Shown here: positions 24,222 to 31,893 of the stretch, piece by piece
Numbering within the stretch: the first letter of the stretch is position 1
Layout: each line of letters begins with the position of its first letter
From: Halapricum salinum
GTDB lineage: Archaea > Halobacteriota > Halobacteria > Halobacteriales > Haloarculaceae
Length of the DNA stretch: 64,000 nucleotides
NCBI RefSeq assembly: GCF_004799665.1
Contig: NZ_CP031310.1
Coordinates: 1,480,887-1,544,886 of the forward strand
Reading direction: 5' to 3'
Program-made: the position numbers and the translations under genes
The notes under the pieces: generated by a model
The model's input: the letters and a program-made list of their open reading frames with translations, nothing else
Databases searched by the model: none
What the model was told of the DNA's origin: nothing

Positions 24222-25565
24222 CTAGACGAGACTCCGACCGTCGAAGTCGGCCCGGTCGTACTCGACGTCCATCAGATCGAGGACCGTCGGCGCGATGTCG
24301 AACAGATCGGCGTCCTCGATGCGAACGTTCGGGTCGTCGACGAACAGCGTCGCGTTGTCGAAACTGTGCATCCCGTTGCGCGGGCCGACGCCGAAGACGT
24401 CGCTGCCGCCCTTGAAGCCGGCCTTGAGATCGAAGCCGTGGTTCGGAATCACGACGAGGTCTGGCGCGATGTCGTCGTGGTCTCCGCGGAACGCTTCCTC
24501 CTTGGTGACGACGCGGTCGGCCACCGCGTTTCCGTCCGGTCCTTCGAGGCGTTCGAGTTCGGCCTTGAGCTCGTCCCGGACCTCCCCGTACTCCTCCTGT
24601 GGGACGCTCCCGCGGGGTTCGCGGCCTTCGAGGTTGATGTAAAAGCGTCCGGGGATCAGCGAGTAGGCGGTGGTCTCCTCGGCGATGTCGCCTAATTCGC
24701 TGTGATCGTCGTCCTCGTAGGAGAGCCAGCCTTCCTGCTGGAGCCACTCGTTGAAGTGGACCTCGTACTCCAGGGAGGTAAAGCCGTGATCTGACGCCAC
24801 CATCATGGTCACGTCGTCTGGCAGCATCTCGCGCAACTGGCCGAGGTAGTCGTCGACCGTCCGGTAGAACTCGAAGAACTCCTCTTTGTACTCGCCGTCC
24901 TGCTCGTAGTGTTTGAACAGGAAGTGGTTGACCCGGTCGGTCGTCATGAAGACTCCGAAGAAGAGATCCCAGTCGTCTTCCTGCACGTAGTGCTTGAACG
25001 TCTCGAACCGTTTGTCCAGCGTCTCGTGGGCGTCCTCGATGAACTCGCTCTTGTCGTCGTCGTGGCCCAGTTTGGCGTTGACGTCGATCCGATAATCGTT
25101 GTTTTCGAGGTACTCCCGGAGGTCGTCGGGGTAGGCCGCCTTGTCGACACCGGGCGAGAGAAAGCCCGAAACCATCCGCTGGACGTCGCGCTGGGGCGGG
25201 AAGGTCACGGGCACGTTCAGCACTGTGGCCTTCCGGTCTTCGTCCTCGACGCGGTCCCACAGCCGGGTCGCCTGGACGTCCCGGCCCATCGGGACGTAGG
25301 TGTCGTACGATCCGACTTCGCGGTCCTGGAAACCGTAGACACCAGTCTCGCCGGGGTTGACGCCGGTCGTGAGAGAGGGCCAGCAGGCCGAGGATTCCGG
25401 TGGCACGATGCTGTCGATCGCGCCGGCGCTGCCATCCTCGGCCAGCGCGGCGAGGTTCGGAAACTCGTCGGTGTGCTCGGCGAGCAGACTGTACGGCACC
25501 CCGTCGATCCCGAAGAAGGCGACGCGGGGGCCGTCGTCGCCCTTGAGCCGATCGAATAGTCCCAT
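24222..25565 (-). CDS. Alkaline-phosphatase-fold phosphodiesterase/nucleotide pyrophosphatase-like protein
   Basis: A 447-residue cytosolic-looking enzyme. The metal-binding and nucleophile regions are visible: VAFFGIDGVPYSLL (first Asp), CWPSLTTGVNPGETGVYGF (nucleophile Thr or Ser), FGVFMTTDRVNHFLF (second-metal Asp/His) and MVASDHGFTSLEYEVHFNEWL (Asp and His of the active site). The PDLVVIPNHGFDLKAGF and MHSFDNATLF stretches fit as well. It probably hydrolyses phosphodiesters or pyrophosphates; the substrate is open. The ATG at 25565 (MGLFDRLKGDD) is the best start. Confidence 0.85.
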   Translation of the reverse strand: MGLFDRLKGDDGPRVAFFGIDGVPYSLLAEHTDEFPNLAALAEDGSAGAIDSIVPPESSACWPSLTTGVNPGETGVYGFQDREVGSYDTYVPMGRDVQATRLWDRVEDEDRKATVLNVPVTFPPQRDVQRMVSGFLSPGVDKAAYPDDLREYLENNDYRIDVNAKLGHDDDKSEFIEDAHETLDKRFETFKHYVQEDDWDLFFGVFMTTDRVNHFLFKHYEQDGEYKEEFFEFYRTVDDYLGQLREMLPDDVTMMVASDHGFTSLEYEVHFNEWLQQEGWLSYEDDDHSELGDIAEETTAYSLIPGRFYINLEGREPRGSVPQEEYGEVRDELKAELERLEGPDGNAVADRVVTKEEAFRGDHDDIAPDLVVIPNHGFDLKAGFKGGSDVFGVGPRNGMHSFDNATLFVDDPNVRIEDADLFDIAPTVLDLMDVEYDRADFDGRSLV

Positions 25566-25654
25566 ACTTCCCGATACCAGCGTCGGGCACAAGAAGCTTC
25601 TTTTCGTGAGTGCGTCCCAGAAAGCGGCAATTCTACTGATCGCGAGGAGCGTGG

Positions 25655-25783
25655 CTACGCGTCGTCGTCCGACGACTCGAAATTCTCCGGCACGACTGTG
25701 AGGTGGTCGACTCCCATCGCCTCGCGCTGTTCGGGGACGACGGTCGGGTGGTCCATGCCGGCGGAGGGGCGTCTGGTTGCCAT
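25655..25783 (-). CDS. Small protein of 42 residues
   Basis: A 42-residue reading frame with an acidic C-terminus. It has a repeated phrase: PTVVPEQREAMG then LTVVPENFESS. A TATA element lies 28-37 bases before its ATG, right for a leaderless message. The gap 25566-25887 has no other gene. I do not recognise the family; the frame could be a chance ORF, but promoter and codon use favour a real small protein. Confidence 0.45.
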   Translation of the reverse strand: MATRRPSAGMDHPTVVPEQREAMGVDHLTVVPENFESSDDDA

Positions 25784-25810
25784 TGCAGTCGAAACCAGGG
25801 CCCGAACACT

Positions 25811-25820
25811 CATATAATTA
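25811..25820 (-). promoter_or_regulatory. TATA element for the 42-residue ORF
   Basis: On the minus strand the bases read TAATTATATG, an A/T island in GC-rich DNA. It lies 28-37 bases before the ATG at 25783, the spacing used by haloarchaeal leaderless promoters. Confidence 0.5.
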
Positions 25821-25887
25821 CTCATGCGCATAATTTATGGGCAGGCGAGCGACAATGTCTCCGAGACATACGGCCGCCACGGACGCC

Positions 25888-27708
25888 CTAATTGACGGCC
25901 TTCGAGAGTTCCGCGCCCGCTTTGAACTTCACGTCGTTCGACGCTTCGGCCGCCCCGACGAGGTGGACGATTGGCGCGTCGAGCGTCGACGAGACCGTCC
26001 ACGCGGGGGCGTCACTGTCCGTTCCGGGACAGCCGCCGGTGTCGTGTTTGGCGAGCGCCTCCCGGGACTGGACGCCCCAGCACCAGACTTCCCCGCCGTC
26101 ACGACACACCGAGTAGGCACCCGCGGGGAGGTAATCGTCCTCGGGGTCGTACGCCTTGCTGAGCGTGATGTTTCCGTACTTCGTCCGGCCGGGGCGTTTT
26201 CGGAGGATTATGTCGTCGCCATCCTGATACTCGATCTCGACACTCCCGTCCTCGTTGACGGAGTGGGTCACTGGTGCGACGTGGTTCGGGCCGGCGGCGG
26301 TCAACAGCGTCGCGCTGTTCTCGTAGAGCGCGCCGTCGTCGATCTGCCAGCCGCCGACGAACAGCAGCTGGTCGTCGTGACGGATCCGCCGCACGTGAAA
26401 CAGCGCGGGCATCGGCCTGGGGCTGTCCGGCGGCGTCGCCGTGACGGGAACGACGAACACCGCCGAGACGGTCGCCTCCCCGGAGTCGGTCTCCTCGCCC
26501 CAGGAATTATTATAATCGAAGCAACACTCATCTCCCCCACTCGATTGGCCCGAGACCCGCGCCATCGGCACCGTGCGGTCGGCCTCCGGTGTCGCCCCGG
26601 TGACGACGACACCGCCCGAGGTTCCGAAGGCGGTGACGCCGCGGCGGATGTCGTTCTTGTCGATGTCGTTGGGCCGGCTGAGGTCGAAGCCGTCCTGGAG
26701 TTCGAGCGTCGGCTCGAGGAGGTTCCGGCAGGCCAGGTCCCGGTGGACGACGGCAGCGCGATCCGTCTGCGCACAACCCTCGGCGTCTCGTTCGCCCAGG
26801 AAGTACTCGAGGACGCGCTGTGGCGTCAGTTCGTCGACCAGTTCGAGGCCGCCGCCACGGACCTGGGCGTCCGGGAGCGTGACGACGAAGTGCTCACCGA
26901 TGGTCGGCTCCCCGCCGAGGTAGTCGTACAACTCCTCGGTGCCGTCGGAGATTCCGTCGCCGTCGCTGTCGAGATCGTCGCTGATGTCCTCGATATCGCC
27001 CTGGACGATGCGGCGAGCCTCTTGCATCGATCGCCGCGCGCGGTCCCACTCGCCCGCCTCCACGGCCTCGCTGGCCTCCTCGGCGAGACGTTTGCGTGCG
27101 CTGGCGTGCTCCTGGACAGAGCCACAGACATCCGAGGGACAGTCTTCGAGTGTTTCCCGGACTCGAGTCGTCCCGTCGATGAACGAGCCCAGCATTCGCG
27201 TCGCGTCGTCGCTCGACCGACGCTCGATGGTCGTGATGGTGGCGTCGGCGTAGATTAACAGTCCCCGTTCGATATCTAGCACCTCGACTAGGTCGTCGAT
27301 ACCGTCGGCGTCGGAATCCCCGTCGTTGGGGTCGGGCACCCAGATCGACCGTGGTTTGTTCGAGCGCGAGGAGTTGTAGTCCTGGGCCTTCGTGGTCGTG
27401 GTGGTACTCCATCCCTCGATGTCGATGCGTCGATCCTCGGCCCGCAGGCTCGGCGGGACGAAGCGAACGTCGACTGGGCCGCTGGCGTACGCCGTTTCGG
27501 TACCGCTGGTGTCACCGATATAGAAGCCAGCCGGCGAGGCAGTCCTGTTCTCGATGGCCTCTTCGCTGGCGCTGTCTACCAGGTCCTCGAGCGCGCTACA
27601 GCCGGCCAGGCCGCCGAGTGTGACCGTCCCCGTCGCTGCGAGAAACGCCCGCCTCGTCGCCTCGTACCCACTGCCCCGCTCGCCGTCCGTGCCCTGCGTC
27701 GTGTTCAT
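25888..27708 (-). CDS. Tat-exported lipoprotein with calcium-binding-like repeats
   Basis: A 606-residue protein. The N-terminus has a twin-arginine signal ATRRAFLAATG, then a lipobox LAGC at about residues 34-37. Two thrombospondin-type-3-like acidic loops, DPNDGDSDADGIDDLVE and DLDSDGDGISDGTEELYD, lie at about residues 125-140 and 245-262 and probably bind calcium. Between them is a charged helical stretch; the C-terminal half looks beta-rich. No enzyme family is recognised. It is flanked upstream by a very AT-rich promoter. It may be a cell-surface adhesion or scaffold protein (inference). Confidence 0.75.
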   Translation of the reverse strand: MNTTQGTDGERGSGYEATRRAFLAATGTVTLGGLAGCSALEDLVDSASEEAIENRTASPAGFYIGDTSGTETAYASGPVDVRFVPPSLRAEDRRIDIEGWSTTTTTKAQDYNSSRSNKPRSIWVPDPNDGDSDADGIDDLVEVLDIERGLLIYADATITTIERRSSDDATRMLGSFIDGTTRVRETLEDCPSDVCGSVQEHASARKRLAEEASEAVEAGEWDRARRSMQEARRIVQGDIEDISDDLDSDGDGISDGTEELYDYLGGEPTIGEHFVVTLPDAQVRGGGLELVDELTPQRVLEYFLGERDAEGCAQTDRAAVVHRDLACRNLLEPTLELQDGFDLSRPNDIDKNDIRRGVTAFGTSGGVVVTGATPEADRTVPMARVSGQSSGGDECCFDYNNSWGEETDSGEATVSAVFVVPVTATPPDSPRPMPALFHVRRIRHDDQLLFVGGWQIDDGALYENSATLLTAAGPNHVAPVTHSVNEDGSVEIEYQDGDDIILRKRPGRTKYGNITLSKAYDPEDDYLPAGAYSVCRDGGEVWCWGVQSREALAKHDTGGCPGTDSDAPAWTVSSTLDAPIVHLVGAAEASNDVKFKAGAELSKAVN

Positions 27709-27732
27709 CTCCTATAGTACAGGATTTATAAG

Positions 27733-27746
27733 TATATAAATATAAG
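27733..27746 (-). promoter_or_regulatory. AT-rich promoter of the Tat lipoprotein gene
   Basis: The bases TATATAAATATAAG (plus-strand reading) lie 25-38 before the ATG at 27708, so they fit a TATA box for transcription of the minus-strand gene. The region 27713-27765 is the most AT-rich promoter of the window. Confidence 0.6.
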
Positions 27747-27813
27747 TTAGTGAATAATCTGTCGGCTGTTCGAGTGAGTCTCGAACGCGGGAGGCGAACC
27801 GCAGCCCGCCCGC

Positions 27814-28347
27814 TCAGTTGAAGTGCTCGTCGTAGAGGTCCTGGGCGTGCTCGATGGCGTCCATCGCGGCCTGCTTGTCCTCCCAGCCCAGCGTCTCGAC
27901 TTCCTTGCCTTCCTCGAGGTTCTTGTAGGTCGCGAAGAACTCGTCGATCTCGTCGAGTTGCTGCTGTGGGATGTCTTCGAGGTCCTCGATGTGGTCGTAG
28001 CGGGGGTCCTCGGTGGGGACGGCGATGACCTTGTCGTCCTGCTCGCCGTCGTCGTCCATCTTCATCAGGGCCACGGGTCGGGCCTCGATGATACAGCCGG
28101 GGAACGTCTGGTCTTCGACCAGCACGAGGACGTCGAAGGGGTCCTCGTCGTCGTAGTAGCTCTGCGGGATGAACCCGTAGTCGCTGGGGTAGTGGACGTT
28201 GCTGTGCAGCACGCGGTCGAGCACGACTCCGGGAACGTCCTTGTCGTACTCGTACTTGTTGCGCTCGCCTTTCAGGCACTCGACGACCGCGTAGATCTCT
28301 TCGGGCGGATTAGGGCCGGTTTCCAAGTCTTCCCAGAGGTTCGTCAT
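27814..28347 (-). CDS. ppa: Inorganic pyrophosphatase (family I)
   Basis: A 177-residue soluble enzyme. The signature is YPSDYGFIPQSYYDDEDPFDVLVLVEDQ, in which the D-x-D-P-x-D-x-x-V metal site is present. PGVVLDRVLHSNVHYP and RYDHIEDLEDIPQQQLDEIDEFF match archaeal family I enzymes. It splits pyrophosphate to pull biosynthetic reactions forward. The start at 28347 (MTNLWEDLETGPNPP) fits known haloarchaeal enzymes; the longer upstream frame is rejected. Confidence 0.95.
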   Translation of the reverse strand: MTNLWEDLETGPNPPEEIYAVVECLKGERNKYEYDKDVPGVVLDRVLHSNVHYPSDYGFIPQSYYDDEDPFDVLVLVEDQTFPGCIIEARPVALMKMDDDGEQDDKVIAVPTEDPRYDHIEDLEDIPQQQLDEIDEFFATYKNLEEGKEVETLGWEDKQAAMDAIEHAQDLYDEHFN

Positions 28348-28544
28348 CACCCGTGAGTGTGAGTAGCGGCCAAAAAGTCCTTTCGACAGCAGGTCCAACG
28401 CCAACCGACGACCGAGCAGGCGACGACGTGTAACTGAATCCGATTACCATGATTACCACAGCAGGTATTAACAACGAATTCGATACGACGAATCGGACGT
28501 GGTTCGGCTTCAGTAGTGCGAATACGACCGAGATTTCGGTAGAG

Positions 28545-28562
28545 TTAACAAGCGTTAAATAG
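28545..28562 (+). promoter_or_regulatory. PadR-gene promoter with overlapping inverted repeat
   Basis: TTAAC (28545-28549), AAGC, GTTAA (28554-28558) form a palindrome overlapping the TATA-like GTTAAATAG (28554-28562). The element is 22-30 bases before the PadR ATG at 28584. The overlap suggests that a regulator, perhaps PadR itself, blocks transcription. Confidence 0.5.
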
Positions 28563-28583
28563 CGTGATGACATTTAGCTAACC

Positions 28584-28943
28584 ATGTCAGAGGCACAAAC
28601 CGTCACGGAGAATCCGGGTATCGCGCGCGAACTTACCGCGTTCCAGCAAAATATCCTCGTTATCCTCGCCGAGGAACCTCGCTACGGGCTCGCTATCAAG
28701 CGAGAACTCGAGTCGTACTACGATTCGGAGGTCAATCACGGGCGACTGTACCCCAACCTCGACGACCTCGTCGAGATGGACCTCGTCGAGAAGAGCGAAC
28801 TCGACAAGCGGACCAACCAGTACGCTCTGACTGACGAGGGTTACGAGGCCGTTCTCGACCAGCTTCACTGGGAGTTCTCGAAGATCGTCACCGACGACGA
28901 CCGCGCGAGCGATCTCCGTGACCTGATCGACGCCGTCAACTAA
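28584..28943 (+). CDS. PadR-family transcriptional regulator
   Basis: A 119-residue winged-helix protein. The FQQNILVILAEEPRYGLAIKRELESYYDSEVNHGRLYPNLDDLVEMDLV stretch is the PadR core, with the HGRLYPNL wing. The C-terminal helix (LDQLHWEFSKIV) mediates dimers. The target is unknown, and no efflux gene is next to it. An inverted repeat overlaps its own promoter, which suggests autoregulation. Confidence 0.9.
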   Translation: MSEAQTVTENPGIARELTAFQQNILVILAEEPRYGLAIKRELESYYDSEVNHGRLYPNLDDLVEMDLVEKSELDKRTNQYALTDEGYEAVLDQLHWEFSKIVTDDDRASDLRDLIDAVN

Positions 28944-28962
28944 CCACTTCGACGGCAACTGA

Positions 28963-29042
28963 TAGTGATTATTGTAGGTCTGTTCCGGATCGACCGCCCG
29001 ATTGTGGGCGGTCGTACCGGTAAATCGCTACAATAATCACTA
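28963..29042. repeat. 80-base palindromic element between convergent genes
   Basis: The left arm 28963-28999 starts TAGTGATTATTGTAG and ends GACCGCCC. The right arm 29006-29042 is its reverse complement apart from a central mismatched stretch. The loop is GATTGT. As in the palindrome at 17469-17554, the reverse complement of the right arm has TAGT, 11 bases and CGATTTAC at the same spacing. It separates the ends of the PadR and rnhA-operon genes. Confidence 0.9.
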
Positions 29043-29063
29043 AGAAGCGGCGCCACCCCCAAA

Positions 29064-29624
29064 CTACTGCAGGCGGTCACCGTCTGCTTTTTCGAGCGCG
29101 TATTCGACCGACAGCGACAGGACTTCCAGTTGCTCGTCATTCGGCCAGCCGTTTCGCGGGAGATACTCCTCGCGAAACTCCGCGAGTTCACTCTCGGTGA
29201 GGTCGCCGATCGGTTTCGCGTAGTGATTGCCCGCGAAATCAGCCAGTGCGTGGGCCGTCTCGCCGTGTGGATCGCTGTGGTCGTCCGCAACAGCCTCGGC
29301 GATCTCGCGGTTGTGTTCCTCTATGGCGTCCCAGTCGTCGCCCCCGCCCGGGCCCGACAGCGAGCGCTCGACGCCGCGGTCGACGTTCTCGATCTCACTC
29401 GGGTAGACAGTTCCCTCGTCGTCGACCCACTCCTCGGGATAGCAGACGAGCGTGTCGTCGTCTTCACGGATCCGCGCCGTGTAGCCGTACTCGGTCAGCA
29501 TCTCGTCTCGCTCGGTCCGATAGGCGGCCGCCTCTTTTCCGTCGACGGCCCGGCGCGCGAGACGGGTCAGTCGTTCGGCCTCCTCGATTACGTCGGCCGG
29601 GAGTTCACTCACCGAATCAGTCAT
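29064..29624 (-). CDS. RNase HI operon protein
   Basis: A 186-residue acidic protein that overlaps the rnhA reading frame by eight bases (29617-29624). It resembles the haloarchaeal proteins named rnhA operon protein (recalled). Residues 1-55 are helical with an EAERLTRLARRAVDGKEAAAYRTERDEML segment. YPEEWVDDEGTVYPSEIENVDRGVERSLSGPG and the later NHYAKPIGDLTESELAEFREEYLPRNGWPNDEQ are conserved-looking. No enzymatic motif is seen. Confidence 0.8.
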   Translation of the reverse strand: MTDSVSELPADVIEEAERLTRLARRAVDGKEAAAYRTERDEMLTEYGYTARIREDDDTLVCYPEEWVDDEGTVYPSEIENVDRGVERSLSGPGGGDDWDAIEEHNREIAEAVADDHSDPHGETAHALADFAGNHYAKPIGDLTESELAEFREEYLPRNGWPNDEQLEVLSLSVEYALEKADGDRLQ

Positions 29625-30210
29625 CGTCCAGTGCCTCGTTCGCCAGTTCGTCGGCGCGTTCGTTTAGCTCTCTCGGGACGTGCTCGATCGACCACGAGTC
29701 GAACTGCCGAAGGAGTTCGTGTGCCTGGACCCGACGCTCGCGCATCCCCGGGTCGTTGGCGTCCCACTCGCCGCGGATCTGCTTGACGACGAGTTCGGAG
29801 TCGCTGCGGACCTGGACTTCCTCGAAGCCGTAGTCGGCGGCGACCTCTAACGCGTGGATCAGTCCCTCGTATTCGGCGCGGTTGTTGGTCGTTTCCCCGA
29901 TAGTCTTGCCGCCTTCGCTGACGATGCCGTCGCCGGTCAGGATCACCCAGCCGACGGCCGCGGGACCGGGATTCCCTCGTGAGGCACCGTCGAAGTAGAC
30001 GTGCGCACGGCCGCCGCCCTCGCGCAGGATCGCAGCGAGGCGTTCTGGATCTTCGCCCTGCATCACGACCTTCCCCTCGTAGGCCACGGCGGTCGCTCCA
30101 GCGTGGTGCGCGCGCCAGCGCTCGTGGTCGGTATTGCCCGGTTCGATGGCCACTCCAGCGGCTTCCAGTCGCTCGCGCGCGATCGATTCGTCACATTCGA
30201 TGACCGGCAT
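29617..30210 (-). CDS. rnhA: Ribonuclease HI
   Basis: A 197-residue protein with an N-terminal extension of about 65 residues and then the RNase H fold. The DEDD residues are visible: YFDGASRGNPGPA (Asp), NNRAEYEGLIHAL (Glu), VRSDSELVVKQIRG (Asp) and NERADELANEAL (Asp). It degrades the RNA strand of RNA-DNA hybrids. It shares an mRNA with the overlapping rnhA-operon gene. The N-terminal part is probably a separate RNA- or nucleic-acid-binding module. Confidence 0.94.
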   Translation of the reverse strand: MPVIECDESIARERLEAAGVAIEPGNTDHERWRAHHAGATAVAYEGKVVMQGEDPERLAAILREGGGRAHVYFDGASRGNPGPAAVGWVILTGDGIVSEGGKTIGETTNNRAEYEGLIHALEVAADYGFEEVQVRSDSELVVKQIRGEWDANDPGMRERRVQAHELLRQFDSWSIEHVPRELNERADELANEALDDD

Positions 30211-30310
30211 TCGAACGGGAATCGCGCTTCAGGGCGCTTACACCTTCCGATATCGACGGTTGATACATCCTGTCCCTGTTCCGGGGTCACAACCCGAAAC
30301 CGGCGAAGGA

Positions 30311-30318
30311 TTTAATAC
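30311..30318 (+). promoter_or_regulatory. TATA element of the TFB gene
   Basis: TTTAATAC lies 28-35 bases before the ATG at 30346. A second AT stretch (CTATATAAG, about 30333-30341) sits too close to the start to be the TATA box of a leaderless message. Confidence 0.45.
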
Positions 30319-30345
30319 AAACAAATCTACTACTATATAAGTGCG

Positions 30346-31314
30346 ATGACACGGTCCACCCGCCAGCGGGAGCGCGAGCGTGAGTCTCAGACGGAAACCG
30401 ATCAGGAGGAGGACGAAATACACGATTGCCCAGAGTGTGGTTCCGACAATCTCGTAAAGGACGCCGACCGTGGCGAACTCATCTGTGACGACTGTGGTCT
30501 GGTCGTCGAGGAAGGCAACATCGATCCCGGACCGGAGTGGCGCGCGTTCAACCATCAGGAACGCCAGCAGAAGTCCCGCGTGGGTGCACCCACCACGCAG
30601 ACGATGCACGACAAGGGGCTGACCACGACGATCGACTGGAAGGACAAGGACGCCTACGGACGTTCGATCTCCTCGAAAAAGCGCAGTCAGATGCACCGTC
30701 TGCGCAAGTGGCAAGAGCGAATCCGGACCAAGGACGCGGGCGAGCGCAACCTCCAGTTCGCCCTCAGCGAGATCGATCGCATGGCCTCGGCGCTCGGGGT
30801 GCCACGCTCGGTCCGGGAGGTCGCGTCGGTGATCTATCGGCGGGCGCTCGACGACGACCTCATTCGCGGGCGTTCCATCGAGGGTGTGGCTACGGCCGCG
30901 CTCTACGCCGCCTGTCGAAAAGAGGGGATTCCGCGCAGTCTCGAAGAGATCTCGGACGTCTCCCGGGTCGAGCGCAAGGAGATCGGCCGTACGTACCGGT
31001 ATATCTCTCAGGAACTCGGCCTGGAGATGGAGCCGGTCGATCCCAAAAAGTACGTCCCGCGGTTCTGTTCTGAACTCCAGCTCTCCGAGGAAGTCCAGAC
31101 CAAGGCCAACGAGATCATCGAAGAGACGGCCGAGCAGGGCCTGCTCTCCGGTAAATCGCCGACTGGCTATGCGGCTGCCGCGATCTACGCCGCCTCGTTG
31201 CTCTGCAACGAGAAGAAGACCCAGCGGGAAGTCGCCGACGTCGCGCAGGTGACTGAGGTCACTATTCGGAACCGGTATCAGGAGCAGATCGAGGCGATGG
31301 GCATCCACGGCTAG
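30346..31314 (+). CDS. tfb: Transcription initiation factor IIB
   Basis: A 322-residue archaeal TFB. The N-terminal zinc ribbon is CPECGSDN...CDDCGL, the B-finger and linker follow ([18 protein letters not shown]), and then two cyclin-like repeats. The second repeat ends with a helix-turn-helix ([24 protein letters not shown]) that contacts the BRE. It recruits RNA polymerase to TBP-TATA complexes. Haloarchaea have several TFBs, so I cannot say which one this is. Confidence 0.95.
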   Translation: MTRSTRQRERERESQTETDQEEDEIHDCPECGSDNLVKDADRGELICDDCGLVVEEGNIDPGPEWRAFNHQERQQKSRVGAPTTQTMHDKGLTTTIDWKDKDAYGRSISSKKRSQMHRLRKWQERIRTKDAGERNLQFALSEIDRMASALGVPRSVREVASVIYRRALDDDLIRGRSIEGVATAALYAACRKEGIPRSLEEISDVSRVERKEIGRTYRYISQELGLEMEPVDPKKYVPRFCSELQLSEEVQTKANEIIEETAEQGLLSGKSPTGYAAAAIYAASLLCNEKKTQREVADVAQVTEVTIRNRYQEQIEAMGIHG

Positions 31315-31423
31315 AACTCGATTTTTCTATTTCGTCTTCTGCCGGGCGTTCTGGAGCGACTTCTGGGGTGGTTGTGGATGTTTCGAGTGGTGGAATAGCT
31401 GGCGGTGACAGCACTCCGAACAG

Positions 31424-31820
31424 CCAGAAAGCCCCGACTGGCTCGACTTCCGGGCCTCGCTGCGCTCCTCGTCGTTCCACTCCTGCGGTGTCGCGCGGGC
31501 GACCCGTGAGTCGCCCGCACGGCCAGAGGGACCTTCGGTCCCTCCCTGCTTGCCTCGTCCGGGTTCGTCGAGCCAGTCGCCCCTTTCGTCCCCACCCGTT
31601 TGGACTGGCCAACCGAGCCACGCGAGTGGGACTGAAAGGGGCTTTCTGGTTCTCGGAGTCGATCACTGCGGCAGTGCGTCTGACTCACTGAATCTCGCGT
31701 CAGTCGAAGCCACACCCTCCCCAGCCGATTGCGCTTCTCGCTCACTCCGTTCGCTGTGATGCTCATCCCTCGCGTGTGTTCGTCGCGTGACGGAGCACGC
31801 GACTGCACGCGCCACCGAGG
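31424..31820. repeat. Non-coding dispersed element copy 2
   Basis: The gap 31315-31893 has no credible gene. It contains the boxes of copy 1: CCAGAAAGCCCC (31424-31435), GTGGGACTGAAAGGGGC with GGCTTTCTGG (31626-31649), CACACCCTCCCCAGCCGATT (31711-31730), CTCATCCCTCGCG (31762-31774) and ACGCGCCACCGAGG (about 31807-31820). It also has two strong hairpins, GCGGGCGAC/GTCGCCCGC (about 31496-31519) and GAGGGACC/GGTCCCTC (about 31528-31546). The copy lies upstream of nreA, so the element can sit in promoter-side as well as 3' gaps. A T-rich tract just after the TFB stop may end that mRNA. Confidence 0.75.
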
Positions 31821-31893
31821 TACACGTTCTGACGCCGCACTACGAATCAAGAACGGGTTAGATTCATCACCGTCAGACCCAAACACTCACTGA

